A DNA stretch of 64,000 nt from Crocinitomicaceae bacterium. GTDB taxonomy: Bacteria; Bacteroidota; Bacteroidia; Flavobacteriales_D; Crocinitomicaceae. Positions 10,201-19,657 of this stretch are shown here, piece after piece; within the stretch, counting starts at the first letter, position 1; every line of letters begins with the position of its first letter. Under the pieces are notes generated by a model, which was not told where the DNA came from, searched no databases, and saw only the letters and a list, made by a program, of their open reading frames with translations. The DNA is taken from the NCBI GenBank assembly GCA_030830205.1, contig JAURNL010000033.1, positions 1 through 64,000 on the forward strand, read 5' to 3'. The translations under genes were made by a program, and so were the position numbers.

Positions 10201-10751
10201 ACCAATTGCTAGACCACGCGGGTAATATTATTTTTGAGCGCAATAATTTGCAAAACACAACCCAATATAAAGATACATTCGACCTAGCTCCTGGTTGTTA
10301 TTCGATCATTATTGAAGATACCGACCATGATGGCCTGGCTTTCTGGTATTCTGCACAAGTGGAAGGAGAAACATCTGGTCAAATGCGTTTGAGAAAAGTT
10401 GGCGGAAGCTACATTGAATTCTTCCCAGGAGATTTCGGTCATTATCATCGATATGATTTCACTGTTGGCTTTACGTTAGATGCTCCAGAACTCATCCTAG
10501 ATCCAAAAGTGGTTATTTATCCAAATCCGGGTTCAGGACCAGTTACCATTGAAATAGAGGGTGAAATCAACGGGTCGGCAGATCTGTATATTAAAGATCT
10601 CAGTGGAAGAGAATTACATCATGAAAAAATGAATGCAACAGCACAATTTGCGGAGAGTTTTGTAGACTTTAGTGCTTACCCTTGCGGAACGTATCTCATC
10701 GAAGTACAAACGGCAAATGGAAGGTATGTGCAAAAATTTATTCGTCAATAA
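7284..10751 (+). CDS. secreted PNGase F-like glycan-processing protein with LamG (concanavalin A-like) insertion and T9SS C-terminal sorting domain
   Basis: Signal peptide MKYLFFVYFLCSGLVLFAQ; WDQYNCGEWDYLTYT and GHGQVGNYACCEW...CGDNPNIGQGGTWPYAREGWCPGD resemble PNGase F; LamG-like GAFTVEFWARGEG...WNHWAFVKD...GKIDELRVFKAALS; tail IYPNPGSGPVTIEIEG...GTYLIEVQTANGRYVQKFIRQ. Confidence 0.8.
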   Translation: MKYLFFVYFLCSGLVLFAQDTTWVQTFTFDSITTRRADFQFPASLDTERFEKVQMYYKLKCSPLTAWDQYNCGEWDYLTYTRVFDHTGQFDSTAINGMQFLANCATPSQINLKPIPYTESDEWLMPVYTRMESGLGHIQINNGTTISTHPFLNSKQGSRYQFILTAAELVAAGIQAGPISSMQLNLVNGGELMWPLINMAHTQETTLNEFISAPFIGVFNASCAPGMPHAALVPGWNTFVFYQDFLWNGTSNILVEFQLNNNDFPASQNLEFLMESTPNPMSVAYGSRNGTLTTSGSNYAMSSFVNEEIGGAFTVEFWARGEGNMGVNTNIMEALDSAGRRVFNIHMPWSNDNIYFDAGDETGYDRINKVATSNDIGSYTWNHWAFVKDQASGQMFIYKNGTLWHSGTNKNKEIGYIQKLVIGASGNFTNFWTGKIDELRVFKAALSEATIAAYYQQKVDNTHPEWNNLMFYHDFDDVRYAYDKSGNGHTLMPSEYGMVNTDPNFGVYAGSEILNLRPLLKLSQDVAQGMTTTVVNLPILKEPVVVFEYAPLNRHFELTQTYLGAPEGVEAVYDFNGNIISSNPVQTTLSLNNQSLVVYNPPFEIIHNVEIARYITPYGIQFDLGPNGFTWIYDVTDYQQYLHGLVDLAAHNTQELIDLKFAFIKGTPPRDLVKREPIWSEYKSYNFGQMAADAVLQAKPVVLSDTADMFKIKTRMSGHGQVGNYACCEWVNNTHQIKVDGVPRFNWSIWDAMVCGDNPNIGQGGTWPYAREGWCPGDMVKEFEFELTPYVTPGDTVVLDYAINAVPSSDPGQAGGNYIAAYDLISYKAPNFQNDAAIVDVLNPNNYEYYSKWNPTCQHPRIVLQNTGEQPLTSCRIFCWLDYGSNLVFDWTGNLGFLEQTIVEIPVSDMNWWYEQDSSYTFTAWVADVNGIIGPDQYNQNSLKTVKYDAPERIDGPFFIWLTTNNKASENSYQLLDHAGNIIFERNNLQNTTQYKDTFDLAPGCYSIIIEDTDHDGLAFWYSAQVEGETSGQMRLRKVGGSYIEFFPGDFGHYHRYDFTVGFTLDAPELILDPKVVIYPNPGSGPVTIEIEGEINGSADLYIKDLSGRELHHEKMNATAQFAESFVDFSAYPCGTYLIEVQTANGRYVQKFIRQ

Positions 10752-10778
10752 ACTAAAGCTTTTGAAAGTCGCGTTATC

Positions 10779-13118
10779 ATGAAATTGGTATTATTCATTT
10801 CTTTTATTTTTTTTGGGTTTGCTGCCTCTGCCCAATTTTCAATTGATTCTTTATCACACATCGATTATCAAGCACTTCATGGTGCGAACTTAAATGATGT
10901 TTGGGGTTACACAGATGAACTCGGTAATGAATATGCCATTGTTGGAACCTCCAAGGGAACGTCTATCGTCGATATAACGAATGGGGCCCAACCACAAGAA
11001 GTTTTTTGGTTACCTGGTTCGGAATCTATTTGGCGCGATCCCTGCGTTTATGGAGATTACGCTTATGTAACCACTGAAGCAGAAGATGGTTTGCTGATCA
11101 TAGATTTAACACCGCTTCCACAATCCGTTAATTTGACTACCGCACTTTATACGGGGCCAACTTCTAATCCATGGCAGAGTGCACATACTTGTTATACCTC
11201 ACCGTCGGGCTATGCCTATATTTTTGGAGCTAATAGAGGAAACGGAGGTGTTATTATTTTGGATTTAAATAGCAATCCTATGCAACCAACTGAAATAGGG
11301 ATTTTTGATATGGCCTATGTTCACGATGGTTTTGAGCGCAATGACACATTGTATATTGGCCATATTTATGATGGTTATTTTAGCATTGTCGATGTTTCAG
11401 ATCATGCCAACCCAGTATTGCTTGCTACACATCCTACACCCAATACGTTCACACACAATATATGGCCTAGTGAGGATGGCAGTGTCGTTTATACAACTGA
11501 TGAGATTTCAGGTGCTTTTATTGCAGCTTATGATATCACCAATTTGCAACAAATTCAGGAACTGGATCGCGTTCAAAACGCACAAGGCACTTCAGTGATT
11601 CCGCATAATGTACATGTCAAAGGAGCTTATTTAGTAACGAGTTATTACAGTGATGGGATTGTAGTACACGATGCGCATGATCCTTCTAATTTAATTAAAT
11701 TAGGAAGTTTTGATACCTATCCAGGTCAGACACCAGGTTTTGATGGGTGCTGGGGAGTTTATCCATTTTATAGTTCTAACAAGGCAGTTGCAGCTGATAT
11801 AACTGAAGGCCTTTTTGTGCTTCAAATCAATTATGCACCAGCAGCAAGTTTAGTTGGTGAGGTCAAAGACTTGATCAGTGGACAGTTACTTGAGCAAGTG
11901 AACGTAGAACTCATTGGCGCCGCAATGACAGAAAAAACGAATGCACAAGGAGTTTACAAAACAGGAATGGCTACGACAGGTACATATGTCGTGAATGTGA
12001 ATAAACCGGGATATTACCCTCAAACAGTTCAGGTGTCACTCGTAGAGGGGCAATTGACTACCCAGAATTTCAATTTACTTCCAATACCACCGTTTGCACT
12101 TCAAGTCAAAGTACTCGAACAAGGAACGCAAATACCATTATCCAACGCTCAAATTAGCTTGCGTCATCCCCAAATAAATCACAATAGTCAGACAAACGGA
12201 CTTGGAGAAGAAGATTTCACACTTTTTTATCAAGATTCATATGAGCTGGTTGTCGGAAAATGGGGTTATCAAACAATTTGTTCTACACCTATAATTAACG
12301 CTGGAACTCAGACGCTCATTATTGAACTTCCAAAAGGATACTATGACGATTTTACTTTTGATTTCGGATGGTCAGTTGCAGGAGATGCGGCAACTGGCTT
12401 TTGGGAAAGAGCTAAACCAAGTCCGACCACCAACACCATGTTTGACTTTGATGCCAACTCAGATTGCGGTGATTTAGCTATGGTTACGGGTAACGCAACA
12501 ACCCCAAATCCTGATCAAAATGATGTGGACGATGGATACACTACGCTTATTTCTCCTTTATTTAATTTAGAAGGTCTCAATAATCCTCACCTTAATTATG
12601 CAAGGTCTTTTTATTGCTTTCATGGTCCCGGTGACTTCGATGACACTTTAACCGTGATGCTGAGTAATGGTTTAGATCAGGTAATTATTGAGGAGATCAT
12701 CGCGCCTCAGGGCAACCCAATGGAATGGGAATACAAGAGTTTTGCACTCAATGGTTTGCTACCCTTTACCAACACTATGCAACTTTTTGTTCGAACTGCA
12801 GATTACCCGGCAAATCCCAATATTACCGAGGCTGCTTTTGATCATTGGAGTATTACCAATGAATCCACCATAGGAACCACCTCATTAAGTGTGTCACAGA
12901 ATGATCCATTATATCCAAACCCAGGTCATGATGTCTTATTCATAAGTCCCTCTAAAACAGAGCAAGTAGTGCGATTTGTTCAATTAGATGGAAAAATTGC
13001 TCACGCCACAATGCTAGCACCTCAACAAACTGTCATCGATACACAGTTGCTCCCTGAAGGAATGTATATTGTTGAAATAGCAGCTCAACGATTTTCTTGG
13101 GTCAAAATCGGGCAATAA
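10779..13118 (+). CDS. choice-of-anchor-B / LVIVD-repeat secreted protein with carboxypeptidase-regulatory-like domains and T9SS tail
   Basis: Signal peptide; HGANLNDVWGYTDELGNEYAIVGTSKGTSIVDIT; LVGEVKDLISGQLLEQVNVELIG; C-terminal LYPNPGHDVLFIS...GMYIVEIAAQRFSWVKIG. Confidence 0.8.
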   Translation: MKLVLFISFIFFGFAASAQFSIDSLSHIDYQALHGANLNDVWGYTDELGNEYAIVGTSKGTSIVDITNGAQPQEVFWLPGSESIWRDPCVYGDYAYVTTEAEDGLLIIDLTPLPQSVNLTTALYTGPTSNPWQSAHTCYTSPSGYAYIFGANRGNGGVIILDLNSNPMQPTEIGIFDMAYVHDGFERNDTLYIGHIYDGYFSIVDVSDHANPVLLATHPTPNTFTHNIWPSEDGSVVYTTDEISGAFIAAYDITNLQQIQELDRVQNAQGTSVIPHNVHVKGAYLVTSYYSDGIVVHDAHDPSNLIKLGSFDTYPGQTPGFDGCWGVYPFYSSNKAVAADITEGLFVLQINYAPAASLVGEVKDLISGQLLEQVNVELIGAAMTEKTNAQGVYKTGMATTGTYVVNVNKPGYYPQTVQVSLVEGQLTTQNFNLLPIPPFALQVKVLEQGTQIPLSNAQISLRHPQINHNSQTNGLGEEDFTLFYQDSYELVVGKWGYQTICSTPIINAGTQTLIIELPKGYYDDFTFDFGWSVAGDAATGFWERAKPSPTTNTMFDFDANSDCGDLAMVTGNATTPNPDQNDVDDGYTTLISPLFNLEGLNNPHLNYARSFYCFHGPGDFDDTLTVMLSNGLDQVIIEEIIAPQGNPMEWEYKSFALNGLLPFTNTMQLFVRTADYPANPNITEAAFDHWSITNESTIGTTSLSVSQNDPLYPNPGHDVLFISPSKTEQVVRFVQLDGKIAHATMLAPQQTVIDTQLLPEGMYIVEIAAQRFSWVKIGQ

Positions 13119-13149
13119 AAAATGTATCTTTGATTTTCAGATATCGATC

Positions 13150-14094
13150 ATGCAACTTTCAATCGTCATACCACTCTATAATGAAGCAGAATCACTACCA
13201 GAACTTCACGACTGGTTGGTGCGCGTACTGGACGCCCATCAATTCAGTTATGAAATCCTTTTCATAGATGATGGCAGCAAAGATGATTCTTGGCAAACCA
13301 TTCTTGGTCTCCATGAACAAAACAAGGCTGTTAAAGGCTTCAGATTTCAGCGCAATTATGGTAAATCTGCAGCGTTACAAGTGGGTTTTGAAGCGGCAAA
13401 AGGTGATGTAGTGATTACTATGGATGCCGATTTACAAGATTCTCCTGATGAAATCCCTGAGCTCTACCGTATGGTCATCCAGGAGAATGCAGATGTCGTG
13501 TCTGGCTGGAAAAAAGTTCGACATGATCCGCTTTCAAAAACAATACCGACTAAATTATATAATTGGGCTGCTCGTCGGATAACGGGCATTCATCTACACG
13601 ATTTCAACTGTGGCTTGAAAGCTTATAAAAATGAAGTAGTCAAAAGTATTGAACTCTATGGCGATATGCATCGCTATATTCCAGCACTAGCCAAATATGC
13701 TGGATTTCAAAATATTGCTGAAAAAGTAGTGGCGCATCGTGCCAGACAATATGGTGTCACTAAATTTGGACTCAATAGATTTTTGAATGGCCCGCTAGAT
13801 CTCATGACAGTAGCATTCATGGGAAAGTTTGCCAAAAAACCAATGCATTTCTTTGGGGCAATAGGTGTGTTTATGTTTCTATTAGGATTTGGACTATTTG
13901 CGTTTATGGGAATAGACAAGTTATTCATACACCCTGTTGCAGAGCGCTTAGCCACACGCACTGATTTCTATATTGCACTTGTGGCCATGATTATTGGCGT
14001 TCAATTTTTTATGGCCGGGTTCATTGCAGAATTAATAGGTCGGAATTCAAGTACACGTAATCATTACCTCATTTCGAGTCGCTTAGGTGAATGA
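13150..14094 (+). CDS. glycosyltransferase family 2 (DPM1/GtrB-like, C-terminal TM helices)
   Basis: LSIVIPLYNEAESLPELHDWL, DDGSKDDSW, DADLQDSPDEIPELY, HDFNCGLKAYK; two C-terminal TMs. Confidence 0.9.
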   Translation: MQLSIVIPLYNEAESLPELHDWLVRVLDAHQFSYEILFIDDGSKDDSWQTILGLHEQNKAVKGFRFQRNYGKSAALQVGFEAAKGDVVITMDADLQDSPDEIPELYRMVIQENADVVSGWKKVRHDPLSKTIPTKLYNWAARRITGIHLHDFNCGLKAYKNEVVKSIELYGDMHRYIPALAKYAGFQNIAEKVVAHRARQYGVTKFGLNRFLNGPLDLMTVAFMGKFAKKPMHFFGAIGVFMFLLGFGLFAFMGIDKLFIHPVAERLATRTDFYIALVAMIIGVQFFMAGFIAELIGRNSSTRNHYLISSRLGE

Positions 14095-14630
14095 CAAGAT
14101 TACCCCAAATAGGTCCCGGCTGGACCCTTTTCTTGGATCGCGATGGCGTGATCAATGAGCGAATTTTTGACAACTACGTACTGGATTGGAAGGACTTTCA
14201 TTTCACAAATGACCTACTTGAAAATGCTGCCCAAATTGGTGCAGCTTTTGAGCATATCATAGTCGTCACTAATCAGCAGTGCATTGCAAAAAGATTACTC
14301 ACTCAAGATGAGTTAGATGAAATTCACCGTCGAATGTGTAACGAATTGCATTTAGCAGGTTTAACGATAGATTTGGTTTTGGTTGCAACAGAGTTTAAAA
14401 ATGGGACGGCACAGCGCAGGAAACCTCAGCCTCAAATGGCTTACGAGGCAAAGCGTGCCTTTCCAAATATAGATTTTTCAAAATCTATAATGGTTGGCGA
14501 TACCAACACCGATCTACAATTTGGGAAGAGACTCGGAATGAAAACCATTTTAATTGAATCCAAGGAAATCGTTAAAGAAGTTCCTGATTTACGTCTATCT
14601 AATTTATCCGAATTAAGTAAGTTTTTATGA
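14091..14630 (+). CDS. HAD-IIIA family hydrolase (GmhB/histidinol-phosphatase-like)
   Basis: LFLDRDGVINERIFDNYVLDW, VVTNQQCIAKRLLT, RRKPQPQMAYEA, MVGDTNTDLQFGKRLGMKTILI. Confidence 0.88.
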   Translation: MTRLPQIGPGWTLFLDRDGVINERIFDNYVLDWKDFHFTNDLLENAAQIGAAFEHIIVVTNQQCIAKRLLTQDELDEIHRRMCNELHLAGLTIDLVLVATEFKNGTAQRRKPQPQMAYEAKRAFPNIDFSKSIMVGDTNTDLQFGKRLGMKTILIESKEIVKEVPDLRLSNLSELSKFL

Positions 14631-15388
14631 GTAAACTAATTTTTGTTTTCCTGTTCCTTTATAATTGCTTTTCATGGGTAGGTGCTCAGATCAATCAAAC
14701 GGATGCTCAAGGTCGAAAACAAGGGCTTTGGCAAAAAAATTATCCAGGGACCGCAGTATTGCAGTATAAAGGGTCTTTTCTTAATGATCAACCTGTAGGG
14801 ACTTTTATTTACCACTTCGAAACTGGTCAAAAGAAAGCTGAATTAGTACATGGCCAGCCAGGTGGATGCACTGCAGTATTGTTATTCTATGAAAATGGAC
14901 AATTATTAGCAGACGGTTTTTATAAAGGTGAAAAAAAAGATTCCCTATGGTATAACTACACCTTGAGTGGTGAGCTCGTGAGTGCTGAAAATTATAAGCT
15001 GGGAGAGCTCTATGGAAAAAGCGTCTATTATTATCCAGAAGGACAAATTATGGAACACAAGCTTCAAATTCGTAAGGTGGTCCATTATTCGAATGGTAAA
15101 TTAGACGGTGCTTTTCAAGAAAACTTTTACAATGGAAAACTTAAGCTCAAGGGTACTTACCAAAATGGTGTGCGCATAGGACTTTGGACCGAATATTTCA
15201 ATTCTGGTGAGGTGCAGACTCGAGTTCATTATATGAACGATTTGCCTCATGGCTGGACTCTAGTCTATGATAAAATGGGAAATGTCAAAAAACGCATTAT
15301 GTACCGAGACGGTTATGCACTCACTCAGAAGGAGACTAAAGAATTTTTAGAGCGTTGTAAAGCTAGAAACTTGGATCCAAATCAATGA
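14627..15388 (+). CDS. YwqK/MORN-variant repeat protein (secreted or periplasmic)
   Basis: Signal peptide; repeated LKGTYQNGVRIGLWTEYFNSGEVQTRVHYMNDLPHGWTLVYDKMGNVKKR units. Confidence 0.8.
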   Translation: MSKLIFVFLFLYNCFSWVGAQINQTDAQGRKQGLWQKNYPGTAVLQYKGSFLNDQPVGTFIYHFETGQKKAELVHGQPGGCTAVLLFYENGQLLADGFYKGEKKDSLWYNYTLSGELVSAENYKLGELYGKSVYYYPEGQIMEHKLQIRKVVHYSNGKLDGAFQENFYNGKLKLKGTYQNGVRIGLWTEYFNSGEVQTRVHYMNDLPHGWTLVYDKMGNVKKRIMYRDGYALTQKETKEFLERCKARNLDPNQ

Positions 15389-16512
15389 ATTCAACACGGC
15401 ATAAATGGGTATTCTTCTCCGCGTTTCCTCCTTTTCGCGGTGGTATTGCAAAATTCAGTGTGCGAACACTTGAAGCGCTCCGTCATCAAATGAATGTTGA
15501 CGCTTTTACCTTTATCAAACAATATCCAGATTTCTTGTTTCCCGGAACATCCCAATTTGAATCTTCACCTCAAACTGTCTCCACAAGAAGAATTGTATCT
15601 ACTTTTAACCCGTTCTCCTATTTAAGGTCTGCACTTATTTTCAGACGCGAAAAGCCAACAGTTTTTGTAACAAGCTATTGGATGACATTCATGGCTCCTA
15701 TGATGGTGTTTTGGACTTATTTTCTTCCGAAAAAGACTAAAAAAATTGCCATTATTCACAACTTGATTCCGCACGAAAAGCGCTTTTTTGATTTATTTTT
15801 TAATCGCATCTTCTTAAATGCATACGATGGATTTGTGGTGCTATCAGCATCGGTCCACACAGATGTTTTGGCTCTTAAGCCAAATGCTCAGATTAAATTA
15901 ATTGCGCACCCTCCGTACGAAGGCGAGGTCGGAAAAATGACCAAACATGAAGCACAACTTTCTTTGGGTTTGGATACCACTAAAAAGACCTTGCTGTTCT
16001 TTGGACTTATTCGGCCTTACAAAGGGCTTTTGGAATTGATACATGCATTTGCTCATCTAGACGATACATACCAATTGTTGATAGCAGGTGAAGTTTATGG
16101 TGATGACCAGATGTATCAAGATGCTTTGCAGCAACTACCTCATGCAAATTGGTTCTTTCATAATCGATATCTAGCCGATTCGGAGGTGGATATCTATTTT
16201 GCTGCAGCCGATGTAGTAGTCTTGCCCTACACGAATGCAACTCAATCAGGTATTCGTGCCATGGCCTTTGCTCAAAGACGTACTGTTTTGTGCACAAATG
16301 TCGGAGGATTAGCCGAAGGTTTGGAGGACAATGGACATGGATTTGTCTTGCAATCACTATCTCCTGTTTCCTTTGCTAATCAAGTACAAAGTCTTTTTAA
16401 TCAAGGAGATATAGAAAAGTGTAATGCGCATTTAGCCGCATTAGAAATGGATCTTGAAGAAGCTTGGAATTCTTTTGCTCAAGGGTTAATTGCATTGGCT
16501 GAAGAAGCCTAG
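15385..16512 (+). CDS. glycosyltransferase family 4 protein
   Basis: FPPFRGGIAKFSVRTLEAL, LLFFGLIRPYKGLLELIHAFA, VVLPYTNATQSGIRAMAFAQRRTVLCTNVGGLAEGLEDNGHGF. Confidence 0.88.
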   Translation: MNSTRHKWVFFSAFPPFRGGIAKFSVRTLEALRHQMNVDAFTFIKQYPDFLFPGTSQFESSPQTVSTRRIVSTFNPFSYLRSALIFRREKPTVFVTSYWMTFMAPMMVFWTYFLPKKTKKIAIIHNLIPHEKRFFDLFFNRIFLNAYDGFVVLSASVHTDVLALKPNAQIKLIAHPPYEGEVGKMTKHEAQLSLGLDTTKKTLLFFGLIRPYKGLLELIHAFAHLDDTYQLLIAGEVYGDDQMYQDALQQLPHANWFFHNRYLADSEVDIYFAAADVVVLPYTNATQSGIRAMAFAQRRTVLCTNVGGLAEGLEDNGHGFVLQSLSPVSFANQVQSLFNQGDIEKCNAHLAALEMDLEEAWNSFAQGLIALAEEA

Positions 16513-16520
16513 TTTTTTTA

Positions 16521-16552
16521 TTTGAATTTAAGGATCCAAAATCCTATATTTG
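16521..16552 (+). promoter_or_regulatory. Bacteroidota-type promoter for secDF
   Basis: TTTG (16521-16524) - 20 nt - TATATTTG (16545-16552), matching TTTG/TAnnTTTG, 31 nt before the secDF ATG. Confidence 0.65.
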
Positions 16553-16583
16553 CAACCTTAATTCAAATTCAAATATTCAAGAA

Positions 16584-19565
16584 ATGCGTTTAAAAGGATT
16601 TTTTTGGTTCTTGTCCATTCTTCTTACTGCGGTTTGCGTTTATCAGCTGTCTTTCACTTGGGTAGCTAGCAACGTAGAAAACAAAGCAGCAAAAGAAGCC
16701 GATCTTAAAGTAAAAATGCTTCGTGACGAAGCCAAGAACAACGGCGGGATTGCCGTGTTACCCAACAGTACAGAAGTCGACTTCAACGACCCAGAAGCGA
16801 TTGAATTAGCTCGTGCTGCATTCATCAATGAAATGCTTCGTGAAAAAGGAGAAAAGCCAGTTTATCCAGTTTTGGGTTCCACCTTTGCGCAAGTAAAGAA
16901 AATGTCACTTGCTTTTGGTCTTGACCTTGTCGGCGGAATGAGCGTGACTGTAGAAATTTCATATCCTGATTTGATCCGTGGTCATGTAAAAAGTGTGACT
17001 GATCCAAAATTCACAAAACCTTTTAATCGTGCTGTAGCAACTTACAACACGAATGGTGGTGACTTTATAGCCACCTTTATCTCAGCTTACAAAAAAGCGA
17101 ATGGCAACCTTCCTTTAAGCTACGTTATTAAAGGAGAGTCAATTGGTATCAAAACCACCGATGCTGAAGTAGAAAACTACCTCCGAGATTTAGTTGCTTC
17201 ATCAATGAAAGGCATTGAAGATATCATTGGCCGTCGTATCAATCAGTTTGGTGTAGCGCAGCCTAATATCCAGCGTGACCTTTCCACCAATCGACTTTAT
17301 ATTGAACTACCAGGTGTTCAAGATGAAGAAACAGTTTCTCGCAAAATTCGTTCTACTGCGAACCTAGAGTTCTATGAGACATACATGCCAGAACAACTTC
17401 AAATGCAATGGCAAGAGGCATCTCGCTTGAGTAAAACCAATGAAGTTATCCTTGCAGATATATTAGATACCGATACCACAGCTGATACCACATCTGTAAA
17501 TTCAGATACTTCAGCAGCAAGCACCCAAACAACTGTTTCAAATGCAGCTAAAAAAGGACTTGCCGAATATGTTGTTCCTGTTGGTGGTTATGCCATTGGT
17601 TATGTGAATGTCAATGACAAAGGAGCTGTAGATGCCATTTTACGTCGCAAAGATGTTCAAAACGCTTTCCCGCAAGACCTTAAATTCATGTGGTCTGCCA
17701 AGCCAGAAAGTGTAGATAACAAAACCAAAAAAACTGCCTATTTCCTATATGCTTGTCGAATTCCTGACACAGGAAAAGCACGCGTTCGTGGAGAGCACGT
17801 AAGCAACGCAAAAGTGGACTACGACCAAACAGACGGTTCAATCATCGTAAGCCTCTCCATGACAGAGGAAGGCGCAGGAGAGTGGGGACGTATGACCACC
17901 GAAAATAAAGATCGAATCATTGCTATTTCAATGGACAGTGTTGTATATAGCGCACCACGCGTAATCAATGCCATTACCAATGGCAATACACAAATCTCTG
18001 GTAGCTTTTCTTTCCAAGAAGCGGAAGATCTTGCTGGCCTACTTAATGGTGGAGCACTTCCAGTACCTTGTGTGATCAAAGATTTACAAAAAGTAGGTCC
18101 TACGATAGGAGCAGAAAACTCAAAAGCGGGTCTTATCTCTTTTGGTGTTGCATTTTTTGCAGTATTACTTTACATGATGTTCTATTATGGTAAAGCCGGT
18201 CAAGCAGCCAATATCGCCCTTATAGTAAACGTTGTATTCATTTTTGGATCCTTAGCTTCTTTCGGTGCAGTACTTACTCTTGCAGGTATTGCCGGTATCG
18301 TTCTCACCATCGGTACTGCTGTCGATGCAAACATCCTGATTTTTGAACGTGTTCGTGAAGAACAAGCTACAGGCTCAGACACAGAAACGGCCATTAGTAT
18401 TGGTTTCCGCAAAGCTTTACCTTCTATCATTGATGCCAACGTTACGCATTTACTCGTAGCGATAATCCTAAAAATCTTTGGAACAGGTGAAATTGAATCT
18501 TTTGCAACAACCCTAATCATTGGTATTTTCACCTCTATGTTCTCGGCAATGGTTATCGCCGAACTGGCCATCCATACTTGGTTAGCAAAGGGTAAAAAAG
18601 TAGGTTTCAATACCAAATATTCTGAAGGTTTATTCCAAAACTTTCATTTTGATTGGATGGGTAAGAGAAAGTACTTCTATGTATTCTCAATTATTGTCAC
18701 TATTGCGGGCGCAATTTCGTTAGCGAATCGTGGCCTCAAGCAAAGTGTTGAATTTACAGGTGGACGTACTTTTGCTGTTAAGTTTGAAAAGAAAGCTGAT
18801 ATCGAGGCTATACGTAAAGAATTAACTGAAGTATTTATTGAGAATGGGGAACCAGCTTCAATTGATATCAAAACAAAATCCAACGACTATAACGTTGAAA
18901 TCGTTACGAATTATTTACTCAATAACGATGGTGCAACTGATCAGGTCAATGCACAACTCAAACTAGGTTTGGATGCATGCAAAGCAAAAATGGGTAGCTA
19001 TGATATTCTAGAAACTCGTGCTATTTCCGCATCCATCTCCTCAGAACTATGGACCTCGTCAACAATCGCCATTACCATCGCTTTGTTAGCCATTTTTGCC
19101 TACATCTTTATTCGTTTTGGTCACTGGCAATATTCTTTAGGAGCTATCGTCGGTTTAGCACATGATGCTTTCTTCGTTATTTCCATTTTCTCCTTACTTC
19201 ATGGTTATTTGCCATTTACACTTGATGTAAACCAAGCGTTTATTGCAGCCATTCTAACAGTTATTGGTTATTCCATGAATGATACCGTCATTGTCTTCGA
19301 CCGTATCCGTGAGAATTTGCGTAAGAGTAAGCCAGAAGACAACCACGGGGATATCATCAATAGCTCCCTAAATAGAACGCTCTCAAGGACCTTTAATACT
19401 TCCATGATACTATTTGTTGTCGTCTTGATCATGTTCATTTTTGGAGGGCCAGCGATCAAAGGCTTCTTATTTGCCTTGTTAGTTGGTGTACTTATCGGTA
19501 CTTACTCTTCACTTTGTGTGGCAACACCAATTCTTCTCGATTTTTCTAAGCGTCTTCGCGCTTAA
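16584..19565 (+). CDS. secDF: fused protein translocase subunit SecDF
   Basis: 993 aa; LGLDLVGGMSVTVEI, GRRINQFGVAQPNIQ, TIGTAVDANILIFERVREE (SecD) and TVIGYSMNDTVIVFDRIRENLRK (SecF). Confidence 0.96.
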   Translation: MRLKGFFWFLSILLTAVCVYQLSFTWVASNVENKAAKEADLKVKMLRDEAKNNGGIAVLPNSTEVDFNDPEAIELARAAFINEMLREKGEKPVYPVLGSTFAQVKKMSLAFGLDLVGGMSVTVEISYPDLIRGHVKSVTDPKFTKPFNRAVATYNTNGGDFIATFISAYKKANGNLPLSYVIKGESIGIKTTDAEVENYLRDLVASSMKGIEDIIGRRINQFGVAQPNIQRDLSTNRLYIELPGVQDEETVSRKIRSTANLEFYETYMPEQLQMQWQEASRLSKTNEVILADILDTDTTADTTSVNSDTSAASTQTTVSNAAKKGLAEYVVPVGGYAIGYVNVNDKGAVDAILRRKDVQNAFPQDLKFMWSAKPESVDNKTKKTAYFLYACRIPDTGKARVRGEHVSNAKVDYDQTDGSIIVSLSMTEEGAGEWGRMTTENKDRIIAISMDSVVYSAPRVINAITNGNTQISGSFSFQEAEDLAGLLNGGALPVPCVIKDLQKVGPTIGAENSKAGLISFGVAFFAVLLYMMFYYGKAGQAANIALIVNVVFIFGSLASFGAVLTLAGIAGIVLTIGTAVDANILIFERVREEQATGSDTETAISIGFRKALPSIIDANVTHLLVAIILKIFGTGEIESFATTLIIGIFTSMFSAMVIAELAIHTWLAKGKKVGFNTKYSEGLFQNFHFDWMGKRKYFYVFSIIVTIAGAISLANRGLKQSVEFTGGRTFAVKFEKKADIEAIRKELTEVFIENGEPASIDIKTKSNDYNVEIVTNYLLNNDGATDQVNAQLKLGLDACKAKMGSYDILETRAISASISSELWTSSTIAITIALLAIFAYIFIRFGHWQYSLGAIVGLAHDAFFVISIFSLLHGYLPFTLDVNQAFIAAILTVIGYSMNDTVIVFDRIRENLRKSKPEDNHGDIINSSLNRTLSRTFNTSMILFVVVLIMFIFGGPAIKGFLFALLVGVLIGTYSSLCVATPILLDFSKRLRA

Positions 19566-19584
19566 TCTCCTGTATTAAACAAAC

Positions 19585-19614
19585 AAAAAAGCCGCTCAAA
19601 AAGCGGCTTTTTTG
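19585..19614. terminator. bidirectional Rho-independent terminator
   Basis: AAAAAAGCCGCTCAAAAAGCGGCTTTTTT. Confidence 0.88.
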
Positions 19615-19657
19615 TTTTTCATTCGTCTGTAAAGCATTAATTCGTTTTTTAGGATTC

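Noticed and set aside
14627-15388. YwqK-like protein as part of a toxin-antitoxin system
   Set aside because: No toxin partner; has a signal peptide and MORN-like repeats, so the antitoxin label of this family is not supported here
18200-18616. 138-aa minus-strand ORF inside secDF
   Set aside because: Antisense to conserved SecD/SecF TM regions; shadow ORF
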